Part shown: positions 1-8,061 of the stretch, in pieces | Layout of the letters: each line of letters starts with the position of its first letter | How positions within the stretch are numbered: the first letter of the stretch is position 1 | The notes under the pieces: generated by a model | Databases searched by the model: none | Told to the model about the DNA's origin: nothing | Seen by the model: the letters and a program-made list of their open reading frames with translations, nothing else | Position numbers and translations under genes: made by a program | Source of the DNA: Marinomonas communis | Lineage (GTDB): Bacteria > Pseudomonadota > Gammaproteobacteria > Pseudomonadales > Marinomonadaceae | NCBI RefSeq assembly: GCF_004363305.1 | Contig: NZ_SNZA01000006.1 | Coordinates: forward strand, 186,001-250,000 | Reading direction: 5' to 3' | DNA length: 64,000 nt

Positions 1-937
1 CTAAATCACTTTCAGCAGAAGGTTTAGACTTCACTGCAAGATCGTTCAAGAAGTCCACTACTTGCTGACCACTTTCCGCCATTTTCGTAGCAACAGATAA
101 TTCTGCGTAGTTGTCAAAGCCAAGGGTCTTAGCCATTTCATGGCGTAGCGCTAGGATTTCATCGATCAATGGCGCGTTGTCGAATTTACCTTCGCTGCTT
201 AGTTCAGAGGCGCGCGTTGCGTACGCCGTGTACATCTCTTTGCGCAGTTCTTGGCTGTCTGCATAGCTCATCACAGGCAAGTAGGAAGGGATATCTAACG
301 TAAATAACCAGCCTTCTTGTTCTTTCGCTTGCGCCATTTGCTTGGCTTGGGCAAGGGCTGATTCAGGTAAGCCCGCCAGTTCTGCTTCGTCGGTGATCAG
401 CTTGCTCCATGCACGAGTTGAGTCCAATACATTTTCACCAAACTGGCTGCCTAGCTCAGATAAGCGCGCACTGATTTCACCGTAGCGTTTCTTTGGCTCG
501 CCTTCTAAACCGACGCCTGACAATTCAAAATCACGAATGGTTTGAGTTAGCGCTTCAGCTTGTGCTGGTGTCAGAGATTTAGCCTCATCGCTTTCGGCTA
601 GGGCTTTGTAAGCTTCGTATAGCGCTTTATTTTGACCCAGCTCGGTGTAGTAGTCGCTTAGCTTTGGCAAGCTGGCATTGTAAGCTTCACGAATCTCTGG
701 CGTGTTTTGTACCGAATTTAGATGACTGATCGGTGACCAGAATTGGCTTAGGCGATCGTGGATTTCATCCAAAGGCGTAACCAGACTTGCCCACGTTGGC
801 TGTGCGTTCTTTTCAACTACCGCTGCGATGTCATTGCGGTTCTTCTCTAGCAACGCTTCTAAGTCGGCAACGATGTTCTTTGGCTCGACTTTGGAAAATT
901 CTGGCAATGTCGTGGCATCCCATACGGATTGTGTCAT
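1..937 (-). CDS. prlC: Oligopeptidase A (M3 family), N-terminal part
   Basis: Cytosolic M3 zinc metallopeptidase that degrades signal peptides and short peptides. Only the first 312 residues lie in the window; the gene runs off the left edge, so the HEXXH zinc site cannot be seen. The reading frame is open throughout and starts MTQSVWDATTLPEF. The N-terminal helical region, with phrases such as PLDEIHDRLSQFWSPISHLN and LRHEMAKTLGFDNYAELSVA, is characteristic of OpdA/PrlC. The ATG at 937 is preceded by AAAGGAT. It is divergent from the gamma-carbonic anhydrase gene, the same neighbour seen for yrdA-like genes in related bacteria. Confidence 0.9.
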   Translation of the reverse strand, partial: MTQSVWDATTLPEFSKVEPKNIVADLEALLEKNRNDIAAVVEKNAQPTWASLVTPLDEIHDRLSQFWSPISHLNSVQNTPEIREAYNASLPKLSDYYTELGQNKALYEAYKALAESDEAKSLTPAQAEALTQTIRDFELSGVGLEGEPKKRYGEISARLSELGSQFGENVLDSTRAWSKLITDEAELAGLPESALAQAKQMAQAKEQEGWLFTLDIPSYLPVMSYADSQELRKEMYTAYATRASELSSEGKFDNAPLIDEILALRHEMAKTLGFDNYAELSVATKMAESGQQVVDFLNDLAVKSKPSAESDL

Positions 938-1103
938 ATCGTGTTATCCTTTTTGGCGTTTGCTGAGTGCCAAAACACTCCAGCTGAAATAGGGTTAGTA
1001 CTGTCTTATAAGATATGTGGTCTTGGCGCTTTTTCAATGGGGAAACGTCGATCACACCCATAGCTTTCATTAATGCTGCACTGTGTGTGCTAAGGAAGAG
1101 AGA

Positions 1104-1655
1104 ATGCCAGTTAAATCATTTCGCGGCCACACGCCAAGTTTCGGAGCACGAGTATGGGTCGACGACAGCGCTGTGATCATCGGCGATGTGGAAATCGGCG
1201 AGGACAGCTCGGTTTGGCCATTGGTTGCCATACGTGGTGATATGCACCGTATCCGTATCGGCCAGCGTACCAGTATCCAAGACAACTCCTGCCTACACAT
1301 CACCCATGCCAGCACTTACAAGCCAGAAGGCCACCCGCTTGAAATCGGTGATGATGTAACCATTGGCCATATGGCCATGCTACACGGCTGTAAGATCGGC
1401 AATAAAGTTCTAGTCGGCATGGGCACGACCATCCTAGACGGTGCTGTGATCGAAGATAAAGTGATCATTGGCGCAGGCTCCCTAGTACCACCAGGTAAGC
1501 GTCTAGAATCAGGCTACTTATACATGGGCTCCCCCGTAAAACAAGCCCGCCCTCTATCTGAAAAAGAGATCGAGTACTTCCAATACGCAGGCCTAAATTA
1601 CATTAAACTGAAAGACGAGTACCTAGCAGAAGCTAAGGCGGCTGGAGAAGCTTAA
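1104..1655 (+). CDS. Gamma-carbonic anhydrase family protein (YrdA-like)
   Basis: Left-handed beta-helix hexapeptide-repeat protein of about 183 residues, the usual length for the cytosolic YrdA/CaiE-type gamma-carbonic anhydrases; carbonic anhydrase activity is known for only some members. Hexapeptide turns (IIGDVEIGEDSSVWPLV, IGDDVTIGHMAMLHGCKIG) run through the middle, with metal-ligand-type histidines in LHITHAS, TIGHMAMLHG. The start is set at ATG 1104 because AAGGAAGAG (1092-1100) is well placed; an upstream in-frame start at 1083 lacks this support. The stop TAA overlaps the next ATG (TAATG), implying translational coupling. Confidence 0.88.
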   Translation: MPVKSFRGHTPSFGARVWVDDSAVIIGDVEIGEDSSVWPLVAIRGDMHRIRIGQRTSIQDNSCLHITHASTYKPEGHPLEIGDDVTIGHMAMLHGCKIGNKVLVGMGTTILDGAVIEDKVIIGAGSLVPPGKRLESGYLYMGSPVKQARPLSEKEIEYFQYAGLNYIKLKDEYLAEAKAAGEA

Positions 1656-2107
1656 TGAGTCGTTTAAGCGCAAGATTCATTGGTGTGGCACTGGTCGCCG
1701 GTGCATTCTGGGTGGCGACTCAGTCCTACCAAAACAATTTCGCAGGCCCAGCCCTAGATGAAGCCAAACAAGCTGAGCTTGGAGTTCAACTGCTAGAGTT
1801 TCCACGCCAGATACCACCCATTGAGCGACTCGAAAGCAACTCATGGCAAGCTATCCGCTTACAGCCAGAGTTCTGCGATGCAGTCTGCCAAGGCACCATG
1901 GTTCAACTTGCCACATTAGGCGTACACATAGTACCAGCCACTCAGGCGGTTTACTCAGACCTTGCCCAGGTCACTAGTGCTGAGAAATATCAGCTTCATC
2001 AAGACAAAATTTTATTAATTAACCCAGACGGGAAGTTTGCAGGCTCTTTGCGACCACCTTATAACGCTGACACGCTCGCTAACGCAATGCAGGCTTTGAA
2101 TCCATAA
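1655..2107 (+). CDS. Membrane-anchored thioredoxin-fold-like hypothetical protein
   Basis: 150 residues with one N-terminal hydrophobic segment (about 7-24), so probably inner-membrane anchored with a periplasmic domain. The central FCDAVC (CX3C) and C-terminal LLINPDGKFAGSLRPPY resemble the SCO1/SenC thioredoxin fold, whose members carry CX3C for copper, but the protein is shorter than SCO proteins and lacks their usual histidine context that I can identify. Coupled to the carbonic anhydrase gene by a 1-nt overlap and positioned just before the bufferin regulators. The SCO-like assignment is inference from two short motifs; function unknown. Confidence 0.6.
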   Translation: MSRLSARFIGVALVAGAFWVATQSYQNNFAGPALDEAKQAELGVQLLEFPRQIPPIERLESNSWQAIRLQPEFCDAVCQGTMVQLATLGVHIVPATQAVYSDLAQVTSAEKYQLHQDKILLINPDGKFAGSLRPPYNADTLANAMQALNP

Positions 2108-2122
2108 TTTTTTGTATCGTCT

Positions 2123-2149
2123 TGTAATAAAACCTCGGCTTGATTCGTC
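2123..2149 (+). promoter_or_regulatory. Putative ECF sigma promoter of the sigma/anti-sigma unit
   Basis: TGTAA (2123-2127), an 18-nt spacer, then CGTC (2146-2149), 48 nt upstream of the sigma gene. Exactly the same -35/-10 pair and spacing occurs before the bufferin structural gene at 3385-3411, and the elements resemble known ECF-type promoters, so autoregulation is likely. Confidence 0.6.
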
Positions 2150-2196
2150 TAATTCGATAAATTGATTTTTCATAAAACGACAAGCCGAGATTTAAC

Positions 2197-2823
2197 ATGA
2201 CCCAAGCCCTATCTCGCTCCAACGAACAAGCCTCTAGTCAGCTATTTCAAGATACTGAATTTATGGAAGCGCTACGCAGTCAGATGCTTAAATTCGCTAT
2301 TTTACAAGTTCGCAACGAGGCGCTTGCCGAAGATGCCGTTCAAGAAGCCATGCTATCCGCTTATCAAAATATTGAGCGTTTTAATCGTCAAGCTGCCTTG
2401 AAAACTTGGGTGTTTGCCATCCTTAAAAATAAATTGATTGATATTTTGCGTAAGGAAAAGCGTTATACCAACGTCAGTTTATTAGAAGAAGGCGCAGGGC
2501 GAAGTGACGAAGCTTTACTAGAAGATCTGTTTAATGAAAAAGGCCATTGGCAAAAAAGCGAGCGTCCAAAAAAATGGGATGAGCCTGATCACGATATTGA
2601 AAACTCTCATTTCTGGCGCACATTTGATGTCTGTTTAGAAGCTTTGCCAGCGAAGCACAGCCGCTATTTTATGATGCGAGAATTCCTGGAACTGGAAACT
2701 AAAGAGATCTGTGAAAATGAAGAAGTCAGTGTGAGTAACCTAAACACCACCTTGTTCCGTGCTCGCCTACGCCTGCGTGAATGTCTAGAAGATAACTGGT
2801 TTATCGGAGAGAACACACCATGA
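2197..2823 (+). CDS. ECF-type RNA polymerase sigma factor (TIGR02943-like)
   Basis: 208 residues. Sigma-2 region spans about 20-95 (AVQEAMLSAYQNIERF, LKTWVFAILKNKLIDILRKE) and sigma-4 about 145-205 (LEALPAKHSRYFMMREFLEL...LFRARLRLRECLE). The linker of about 55 residues is long for an ECF factor and contains acidic and tryptophan-rich stretches, as in the TIGR02943 subgroup. ECF factors of this kind are known to control DUF2282/DUF692/DUF2063/DoxX operons in response to copper or redox stress, which matches the next genes. Its stop overlaps the start of the anti-sigma gene (ATGA), so the two are co-translated. Confidence 0.85.
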   Translation: MTQALSRSNEQASSQLFQDTEFMEALRSQMLKFAILQVRNEALAEDAVQEAMLSAYQNIERFNRQAALKTWVFAILKNKLIDILRKEKRYTNVSLLEEGAGRSDEALLEDLFNEKGHWQKSERPKKWDEPDHDIENSHFWRTFDVCLEALPAKHSRYFMMREFLELETKEICENEEVSVSNLNTTLFRARLRLRECLEDNWFIGENTP

Positions 2824-3017
2824 TGAAATGCACACAAGCCACACAGCTTTTATCAGAACGACTCGATCGTAACCTGACGAATAGTGAAAAAGTGAACCTA
2901 GGTTTACACACAGCCATGTGTCCAGCCTGTCGCCAATTTGGCAAACAAATGCTGAATCTGCGTGACTTAAGCCAACGCTATGTCAAAGCGTCTGACGCAT
3001 CTGCGCAAGACAAATAA
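2820..3017 (+). CDS. Zinc-finger anti-sigma factor
   Basis: 65-residue protein with a ZAS/zf-HC2 signature, H30-X3-C34-X2-C37 (LHTAMCPAC). No membrane segment is visible, so this is a soluble anti-sigma factor of the RsrA/ChrR-ZAS type. It presumably holds the adjacent ECF factor inactive until the zinc site is oxidised or displaced by another metal (inference from family and gene order). ATG at 2820 overlaps the sigma stop by 4 nt; a second ATG at 2823 is an alternative start. A bidirectional terminator follows. Confidence 0.8.
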   Translation: MMKCTQATQLLSERLDRNLTNSEKVNLGLHTAMCPACRQFGKQMLNLRDLSQRYVKASDASAQDK

Positions 3018-3047
3018 CAGGCATTCATAGCATAACCGCTATAAAGC

Positions 3048-3074
3048 AAAACGGGGCCATGTTGGCCCCGTTTT
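3048..3074. terminator. Bidirectional rho-independent terminator
   Basis: Perfect 12-bp stem (AAAACGGGGCCA / TGGCCCCGTTTT) with a TGT loop, flanked by A and T runs. It separates the anti-sigma gene from the convergent 42-residue ORF at 3089-3217. Confidence 0.85.
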
Positions 3075-3088
3075 AAATCCAGCAAAAC

Positions 3089-3217
3089 TTATTTTGCAGA
3101 TTTCTTTTTAAGTGACTTTTTCAATTTAGCAATTTTATCTTTTTGCTTAGCCACTTTTTCTTTGCGTGCTTTAATCTCTGACTTGATTGCTTTAATTTCT
3201 TTCTTAGACATATCCAT
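3089..3217 (-). CDS. Lysine-rich coiled-coil microprotein (42 residues)
   Basis: An ORF of 42 codons, ATG at 3217 with AAGGAG 4-5 nt upstream, ending in TAA at 3089 just before the bidirectional terminator. The product begins MDMSKKEIKAIKSEI and is about 45 percent lysine, with a heptad-like spacing of Ile/Ala/Leu/Val (I8, I12, I15, V22, I29, L32) that predicts a single highly basic amphipathic helix. No cysteine or histidine. It lies between the anti-sigma gene and the bufferin operon but on the opposite strand. I do not recognise a family; a small nucleic-acid-binding or ribosome-associated protein is conceivable but unsupported. The Shine-Dalgarno site and terminator make it a real gene in my judgment. 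Confidence 0.65.
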   Translation of the reverse strand: MDMSKKEIKAIKSEIKARKEKVAKQKDKIAKLKKSLKKKSAK

Positions 3218-3384
3218 AGTCTCCTTATAATTCAATGAGTTAAGAATTTTACTTTACGCTTATTGAAGGAAAAACCCACCCCTCAACTGCAATTGTCATA
3301 AAAACTTAATACATGAGTCACAAAACCGCCATTTTAGAAAAGCATTTTTCTGGAAGTAAAAATTATCATTTTTTTGAAATGACG

Positions 3385-3411
3385 TGTAAGAAATTCAAAA
3401 AGACTCTCGTC
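3385..3411 (+). promoter_or_regulatory. Putative ECF sigma promoter of the bufferin operon
   Basis: TGTAA (3385-3389), 18-nt spacer, CGTC (3408-3411), followed by CAAT; 43 nt upstream of the bufA-like start. Element sequence and spacing are identical to those before the sigma gene at 2123-2149, which supports control of the operon by that sigma factor. Confidence 0.65.
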
Positions 3412-3453
3412 CAATGTAGGCAAATCAACATTATCTCATTAGAGGAAAACATT

Positions 3454-3729
3454 ATGTCTACTAAAAACACTTCCCTTGCTCTTGCTTTAGGTACTGCTGT
3501 TGCTCTATCTGCTGTAGCGGTTCCAGCTCAAGCCGCATCGAAAGAAAAATGCTACGGCGTAGCGCTTGCTGGTCAAAATGACTGTGCCGCAGGCCCAGGT
3601 ACTTCTTGTGCCGGCACATCGACTATGGATTACCAAGGCAATGCTTGGAAACTGGTTCCAGCTGGCACATGCGTGGAAATGGATTCGCCAACATCGCCTT
3701 CTGGTCACGGTAAATTGGAAGCATTCTAA
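3454..3729 (+). CDS. bufA1: Bufferin precursor (DUF2282, BufA1-like)
   Basis: 91-residue precursor: cleavable signal peptide (about 1-28, ending PAQAA) and a short core with four cysteines (C33, C44, C52, C73) in the family pattern [13 protein letters not shown]...SCAGTS...[10 protein letters not shown]. In characterised bufferins these cysteines are converted by a DUF692/DUF2063 enzyme pair into copper-binding thiooxazole-type groups, giving a periplasmic copper-buffering peptide. Start is ATG 3454 behind AGAGGAAA; a longer in-frame ORF from 3313 would put the signal peptide in the middle and is rejected. First gene of the operon with bufB, bufC and DoxX genes. Confidence 0.88.
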   Translation: MSTKNTSLALALGTAVALSAVAVPAQAASKEKCYGVALAGQNDCAAGPGTSCAGTSTMDYQGNAWKLVPAGTCVEMDSPTSPSGHGKLEAF

Positions 3730-3737
3730 GGGCTGTC

Positions 3738-4634
3738 ATGATGACCTTTAGTAAGCCGCAAGCCGAGGGTAAATCTTTACCCTCAGGCTTTGCCCAGCAA
3801 ACAGGGATCAGCTTAAAGCCATGCTATTATGAGCAAATCTTAGCGACACAACCTAAGGTTGGCTTTTTTGAGATCCATGCCGAAAACTACTTAAGTGACG
3901 GTGGTCCCGCGCGTCATTACCTTGAAAAGATTCGAAACCTGTATGACATCACTGTACATGGTGTGGGCTTATCCTTAGGAGGTGATGAGAAGCTCAACCT
4001 TGAGCATTTAGAACGCGTTGCACGCTTAGTGGAACGAGTTCAACCCGCCGTATTTTCAGAGCACTTGGCTTGGTCTACTCACCAGCAATATTTCTTTAAT
4101 GACTTACTGCCAGTGCCCTACACCGAAGATCGGTTGCAGCGACTGTGTGAGCACGTTGACCAAGTACAAGCACGACTCAAACGCCAGATATTAATCGAGA
4201 ACCCTTCTACCTATTTCGAGTTTTGCTCCAGCGCTATGGAAGAAACCGACTTTATTGCGGAATTGGTCAAACGCACAGGATGTGGGCTTCTACTCGACGT
4301 GAATAACGTTGATGTCTCTTGCTTTAATCATCAACGTAACCCTTATGATTATTTACGAACCTTCCCGTTACAGGCCGTTCAGCAGATACATTTAGCAGGA
4401 CATACTTTAGACGAGAAGGCGCAACCCGCACTGAAGATCGACTCACATGATCAACCGGTGACCACCGATGTCTGGCACCTTTATCAGCACACAATTGAGC
4501 TGATAGGAGATCGTCCAACTCTGATTGAACGTGATGGCAATTTTCCTGAGTTGTCCGTGTTACGAGAAGAGGCAGTTATGGCCGACCGTATTCGAGCCTT
4601 AGTAAAGGAGGCCCAGAATGCAGCAGCAATTTAG
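3738..4634 (+). CDS. bufB: Multinuclear non-heme iron oxidase (DUF692, BufB-like)
   Basis: 298-residue TIM-barrel protein of the MNIO (DUF692) family that modifies cysteines in peptide precursors. Visible family motifs: FFEIHAENYL (43-52), TVHGVGLSLGG (72-82), SEHLAW (108-113), ENPSTYF (154-160), LLLDVNNV (184-191), IHLAGH (217-222) and ERDGNFPEL (264-272); the His, Glu and Asp residues in these are the iron ligands in solved members. It follows the precursor gene by 8 nt and overlaps bufC by 17 nt. Two adjacent ATGs (3738, 3741) are possible starts; the Shine-Dalgarno is weak, consistent with coupling to bufA. Confidence 0.9.
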   Translation: MMTFSKPQAEGKSLPSGFAQQTGISLKPCYYEQILATQPKVGFFEIHAENYLSDGGPARHYLEKIRNLYDITVHGVGLSLGGDEKLNLEHLERVARLVERVQPAVFSEHLAWSTHQQYFFNDLLPVPYTEDRLQRLCEHVDQVQARLKRQILIENPSTYFEFCSSAMEETDFIAELVKRTGCGLLLDVNNVDVSCFNHQRNPYDYLRTFPLQAVQQIHLAGHTLDEKAQPALKIDSHDQPVTTDVWHLYQHTIELIGDRPTLIERDGNFPELSVLREEAVMADRIRALVKEAQNAAAI

Positions 4635-5376
4635 TCAGGCTCTATTTTCCACAAACGAACTAGAGCAAGAAGACCTACTCAACGATATTAAGGGCCACTC
4701 GCTCGCAGAGCGCACACAACGCCTAAACGTCTACCGTAACAATGTGTTTGTCTCCCTAATGGAAGCCCTTGGGGAGATTTTTCCCGTGTGTAAACAGGTG
4801 GTGGGTGACGCTTTTTTTAATGCCATGGCACGCCAATACGTGGATCGACACCCTCCTGAATCGGCAATCCTGAGCGAGTACGGTGATCAATTCAGTGAAT
4901 TTGTCAGTCATTTCTTTGCAGCCCAATCATTGCCCTATCTCGCCAGTTTGTGTGACCTTGAATACCGACTTTTGCAGATGACACATAGCGCTGAGCCGAC
5001 TCATTTATCCCTCATAGAAGCGCAACAACGTCTCAGCCAAGCCAGTAACCCAGAAGCCTTACAACTGTTACTTTGCTCACAATGTGAACTGCTAAGCTAC
5101 CCTTACACCGTCGGGAAACTTTACCTAGCACATAAGCAACCGCAGCAAGATTTGAGTCAATTACAGCTTCAGCAAACGGAATACTTGATGCTCACAAAAT
5201 CTGGCCTGTACGGTTGCATTTACCCGCTCAGCAGCATTGAGTTCGAGTTCATTACTACGCTAAAAAAGAACCCCAGTCTTAGCCAAGCACTGCCTGAAAG
5301 TGAGTCCTTCGACTTAGGCCAAACTCTCGCAAAATTAATAACTTGGGAAGTTTTCTCAGATATTTACGAATCTTAG
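4618..5376 (+). CDS. bufC: DUF2063 partner protein (BufC-like)
   Basis: 252 residues. The N-terminal 90 residues match DUF2063 ([41 protein letters not shown]), annotated as putative DNA-binding but shown in bufferin and related systems to be the RiPP-recognition partner of the DUF692 enzyme. The C-terminal part (about 130-250) is the usual two-lobed extension that contacts the enzyme. Start ATG 4618 lies inside bufB behind AAGGAGG (4606-4612 region), so it is translationally coupled. Confidence 0.88.
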   Translation: MQQQFSQALFSTNELEQEDLLNDIKGHSLAERTQRLNVYRNNVFVSLMEALGEIFPVCKQVVGDAFFNAMARQYVDRHPPESAILSEYGDQFSEFVSHFFAAQSLPYLASLCDLEYRLLQMTHSAEPTHLSLIEAQQRLSQASNPEALQLLLCSQCELLSYPYTVGKLYLAHKQPQQDLSQLQLQQTEYLMLTKSGLYGCIYPLSSIEFEFITTLKKNPSLSQALPESESFDLGQTLAKLITWEVFSDIYES

Positions 5377-5386
5377 GAGCCAGATT

Positions 5387-5854
5387 ATGCTAAACCTGTT
5401 AACGCGTGTTCCCGAACAGTTGTTTCGCACCCTTCCAGAAGCACTCATTCTGTTGTTAACTCGGTTCGCTCTGGCCACTGTATTTTGGCTTTCAGGACAG
5501 ACAAAAATCGAAGGCTTCGCCTTTAACCCGCTGGCGGGGCAATTTGAATTTGGCTTACCTACCATAAAGGAATCCACATTCTTCTTATTTGAGTATGAGT
5601 ACGCCCTGCCTCTGATCTCAGCCAATCTCGCGGCCTATCTCGCCACCGCTGCCGAGCATGTACTGCCCATTTTGCTCATACTGGGCCTGTTCACGCGATT
5701 AGGCGCTGTAGGCATTTTGGCTATGACCCTAGTGATTCAAATCTTTGTTTACCCTAGTGCCTATGCCTTGCATACTTCTTGGGCCGCTATGGCGTTACTA
5801 CTCATGAAACAAGGCGCTGGACGTGTATCTCTAGACAACCTTCTCACTCGCTAA
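5387..5854 (+). CDS. DoxX family membrane protein of the bufferin operon
   Basis: 155 residues with four hydrophobic segments and the DoxX pattern ([42 protein letters not shown]). DoxX-family proteins regularly close DUF2282/DUF692/DUF2063 operons; their role there is unknown but is likely redox or quinone linked at the inner membrane (family inference). Ten nt separate it from bufC and AGGAG precedes the ATG. A strong hairpin terminator follows at 5896-5935, ending the operon. Confidence 0.85.
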   Translation: MLNLLTRVPEQLFRTLPEALILLLTRFALATVFWLSGQTKIEGFAFNPLAGQFEFGLPTIKESTFFLFEYEYALPLISANLAAYLATAAEHVLPILLILGLFTRLGAVGILAMTLVIQIFVYPSAYALHTSWAAMALLLMKQGAGRVSLDNLLTR

Positions 5855-5895
5855 AAAGCGTTTCATTAAATGAAGAGCCTAAGCAATACGCCATA

Positions 5896-5935
5896 AAAAA
5901 TGCGACACCTTGATCTCTCAAGATGTCGCATTTTT
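5896..5935. terminator. Bidirectional terminator between bufferin and znu operons
   Basis: AAAAATGCGACA(C)CTT stem pairing with AAG(A)TGTCGCATTTTT around an 8-nt loop, with A and T tracts on each side. It serves the rightward DoxX gene and the leftward znuB gene. Confidence 0.85.
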
Positions 5936-5963
5936 AAGTCTGACTTGACGATCAGCGCTCAGT

Positions 5964-6755
5964 TTAAGCCGTCTTACGAATCGGCAGAGTGTAAGCGATC
6001 AAGAATAGAAGCGCTGCACAGACAACCACACTTGGGCCAGTCGGTGTATCCCAATGATACGACGCCCACAAGCCACCACACACCGACAAACACCCTAATA
6101 CGCCTGCCATAGACGCCATCTGTACAGGCGTCTGTGAAAGCTTACGCGACGTTGCAGCCGGAATGATCATCAAAGACGTAATCAGCAACACACCAACGAT
6201 CTTCATCGCCACCGCGATGACCACCGCCACCAACAGCATTAGCAACAGGCGGATGGCTTCAACTGGATAACCTTCCACTTTCGCCAACTCTTCGTTCACG
6301 GTCAGAGCCAGCAAAGGACGCCAGAAGGTCACTAACAAGCTCATCACTAACAAACCACCGCCATAAATCCAATATAAGTCTGTCTGACTGATGGCAAGCA
6401 AATCACCAAATAAGTACGCCATTAGATCAATGCGCACATTGTCCAAAAAGCTAACCGCCACCAGTCCCAGCGACAAAGCGGAATGGGCTAAGATGCCCAG
6501 CAATGTATCCGTTGCGATAATGTGTTTTTTCTGCAACGCCACCAGTACCAATGCCAAGCCAACACACAGCACAACAATGGCGAAGTTCAAATTAATATCC
6601 AACAAGAAACCCAACGCCACACCCAGTAAAGCAGAGTGCGCTAAGGTATCACCAAAGTATGCCATCCGTCGCCAAACGACGAACGCACCTAACGGCCCCG
6701 CAACGGCTGCCACACCAATGCCGCCAATCAAGGCTCTCATTAACAGTTCAAGCAT
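5964..6755 (-). CDS. znuB: Zinc ABC transporter permease ZnuB
   Basis: 263-residue inner-membrane permease of the ABC-3 metal family with about eight hydrophobic segments. Typical family phrases: GPLGAFVVWRRMAYFGDTLAHSALLGVALG near the N-terminus and KIVGVLLITSLMIIPAATSRKLS near residue 190. It pairs with ZnuC and a periplasmic zinc-binding protein (ZnuA), which is not in this window. Last gene of the leftward zinc operon, 17 nt after znuC. Confidence 0.93.
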   Translation of the reverse strand: MLELLMRALIGGIGVAAVAGPLGAFVVWRRMAYFGDTLAHSALLGVALGFLLDINLNFAIVVLCVGLALVLVALQKKHIIATDTLLGILAHSALSLGLVAVSFLDNVRIDLMAYLFGDLLAISQTDLYWIYGGGLLVMSLLVTFWRPLLALTVNEELAKVEGYPVEAIRLLLMLLVAVVIAVAMKIVGVLLITSLMIIPAATSRKLSQTPVQMASMAGVLGCLSVCGGLWASYHWDTPTGPSVVVCAALLFLIAYTLPIRKTA

Positions 6756-6772
6756 GTTTTAGAAATCTCCGA

Positions 6773-7555
6773 TTAATGAGCATGGTGCTGGCAACTGGCC
6801 GTGTGTACATGGCCTTCTTCGACCACTTCACCACTGTCATCGTGCACGTGATTATGATTGTGGGCATAAATCGCCAAGGACGAATCCGCACCAGGGATGC
6901 CGAACAGAGCCTGATACGCGGGGTGGCCTTTGACATGCTGAGGTGTACCTGAACAACACACATGCTGATTGATACACACCACCGTATCCGTTTGAGCCAT
7001 CACCAAGTGCAAGTCATGGGAAATCATCAAAACACCACAGTTTAGCTCTTTGCGAATCACATCGATCAGGTTGTACAGTTCTACCTGACCACTGACATCG
7101 ACCCCTTGTACTGGTTCATCCAATACCAATAAGTTAGGGCGATTCAACAGTGCACGGGCCAATAGCAATCGCTGTGTTTCACCGCCGGACAACACATGTA
7201 CTTGGGAGTTTTCTAAGTGCGGAATACCCACTTTATTGAGCGTAGGGCGAATGTCTTTTTTATTCACGCCACGTACCAAACCTAAAAAGTGCTTAACCGT
7301 CAGCGGCAAGGTCGGATCAATATGCAGTTTTTGAGGCATGTAACCAATTCGCAAATGGTCATGGCGCACCACTTTACCCGTGGTAGGCTCTTGCAAGCCT
7401 AAGAGGGTACGAATCAAAGTACTCTTACCACTGCCATTCGGGCCAATCAGCGTCACAATCTCCCCTTGATGCAGGGTCATATTAATATTGCTCAGCAGTT
7501 GGCGTTCCCCAAAACGAATGCCAATATCTTGCAGCTCTGCTAATCGTGTACTCAT
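6773..7555 (-). CDS. znuC: Zinc ABC transporter ATPase ZnuC
   Basis: 260-residue ATPase with Walker A GPNGSGKS (38-45), ABC signature LSGGE (122-126), Walker B LLVLDEP (142-148) and the switch histidine in MISHDLH. The C-terminal 30 residues are histidine-rich ([21 protein letters not shown]), beyond what most ZnuC proteins carry. Start is ATG 7555, which overlaps the zur stop (ATGA); a longer in-frame ORF from 7591 lies inside zur and is rejected. It energises zinc import through ZnuB. Confidence 0.93.
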   Translation of the reverse strand: MSTRLAELQDIGIRFGERQLLSNINMTLHQGEIVTLIGPNGSGKSTLIRTLLGLQEPTTGKVVRHDHLRIGYMPQKLHIDPTLPLTVKHFLGLVRGVNKKDIRPTLNKVGIPHLENSQVHVLSGGETQRLLLARALLNRPNLLVLDEPVQGVDVSGQVELYNLIDVIRKELNCGVLMISHDLHLVMAQTDTVVCINQHVCCSGTPQHVKGHPAYQALFGIPGADSSLAIYAHNHNHVHDDSGEVVEEGHVHTASCQHHAH

Positions 7556-8061
7556 GATGCAGGCGCTTCCTGAGTACGACAATCGGCACATAAGCCGGTC
7601 AATTCGATGGTTTCAGAACGCAGTTCAAAGCCCTGCTCCGCAGCCTTATCAATCAACGATTGGTGAATGTCTTGGTAATCAAATTCCATCACATTTTGGC
7701 AGTCATCACAGATTAAGAAATAGCCCTTGTGCGGCTTATCTGCGTGGGCACAACCGAGGTAGGCGTTCATAGACTCTACCTTGTGAATCAAGCCTGCCGA
7801 CATCAGAAAGTCCAGTGCACGATAAACCGTTGGCGGGGCCGAGTTGAAGCCCTCTTCTGCTAGCTTCGCCAATAGCTGATACGCCCCAAGAGGACGGTGG
7901 CTTTGCCAAATCAGCTCAAGCGCGCGTCGGCGCACTTTGGTTAGACGCTGGCCTTGCTCAGAACAAACCGTTTCAGCGGTTTCCAAGGCCTGCTCAATGC
8001 ATACATCATGATTGTGTGCATGATCATGGCCAGCCGTATGAGAGTGGTGGTGTTCGGTCAT
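7552..8061 (-). CDS. zur: Zinc uptake regulator Zur (Fur family)
   Basis: 169-residue Fur-family repressor. The N-terminal extension has eight histidines in its first 19 residues, before the winged-helix domain (about 35-95, [33 protein letters not shown]). The structural zinc site is CDDC (118-121) and CADC (158-161), as in Zur proteins. It sits inside the operon it is expected to repress, coupled at both ends: TAATG with the NicO gene and ATGA with znuC. Zinc-loaded dimers should bind the palindromes at 9093-9121 and 54688-54728. Confidence 0.92.
   Translation of the reverse strand: MTEHHHSHTAGHDHAHNHDVCIEQALETAETVCSEQGQRLTKVRRRALELIWQSHRPLGAYQLLAKLAEEGFNSAPPTVYRALDFLMSAGLIHKVESMNAYLGCAHADKPHKGYFLICDDCQNVMEFDYQDIHQSLIDKAAEQGFELRSETIELTGLCADCRTQEAPAS

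Noticed and set aside
3313-3729. Longer bufferin precursor starting at 3313
   Set aside because: Would place the clear signal peptide at residues 48-75 and include the ECF promoter and ribosome-binding site; ATG 3454 is well supported.
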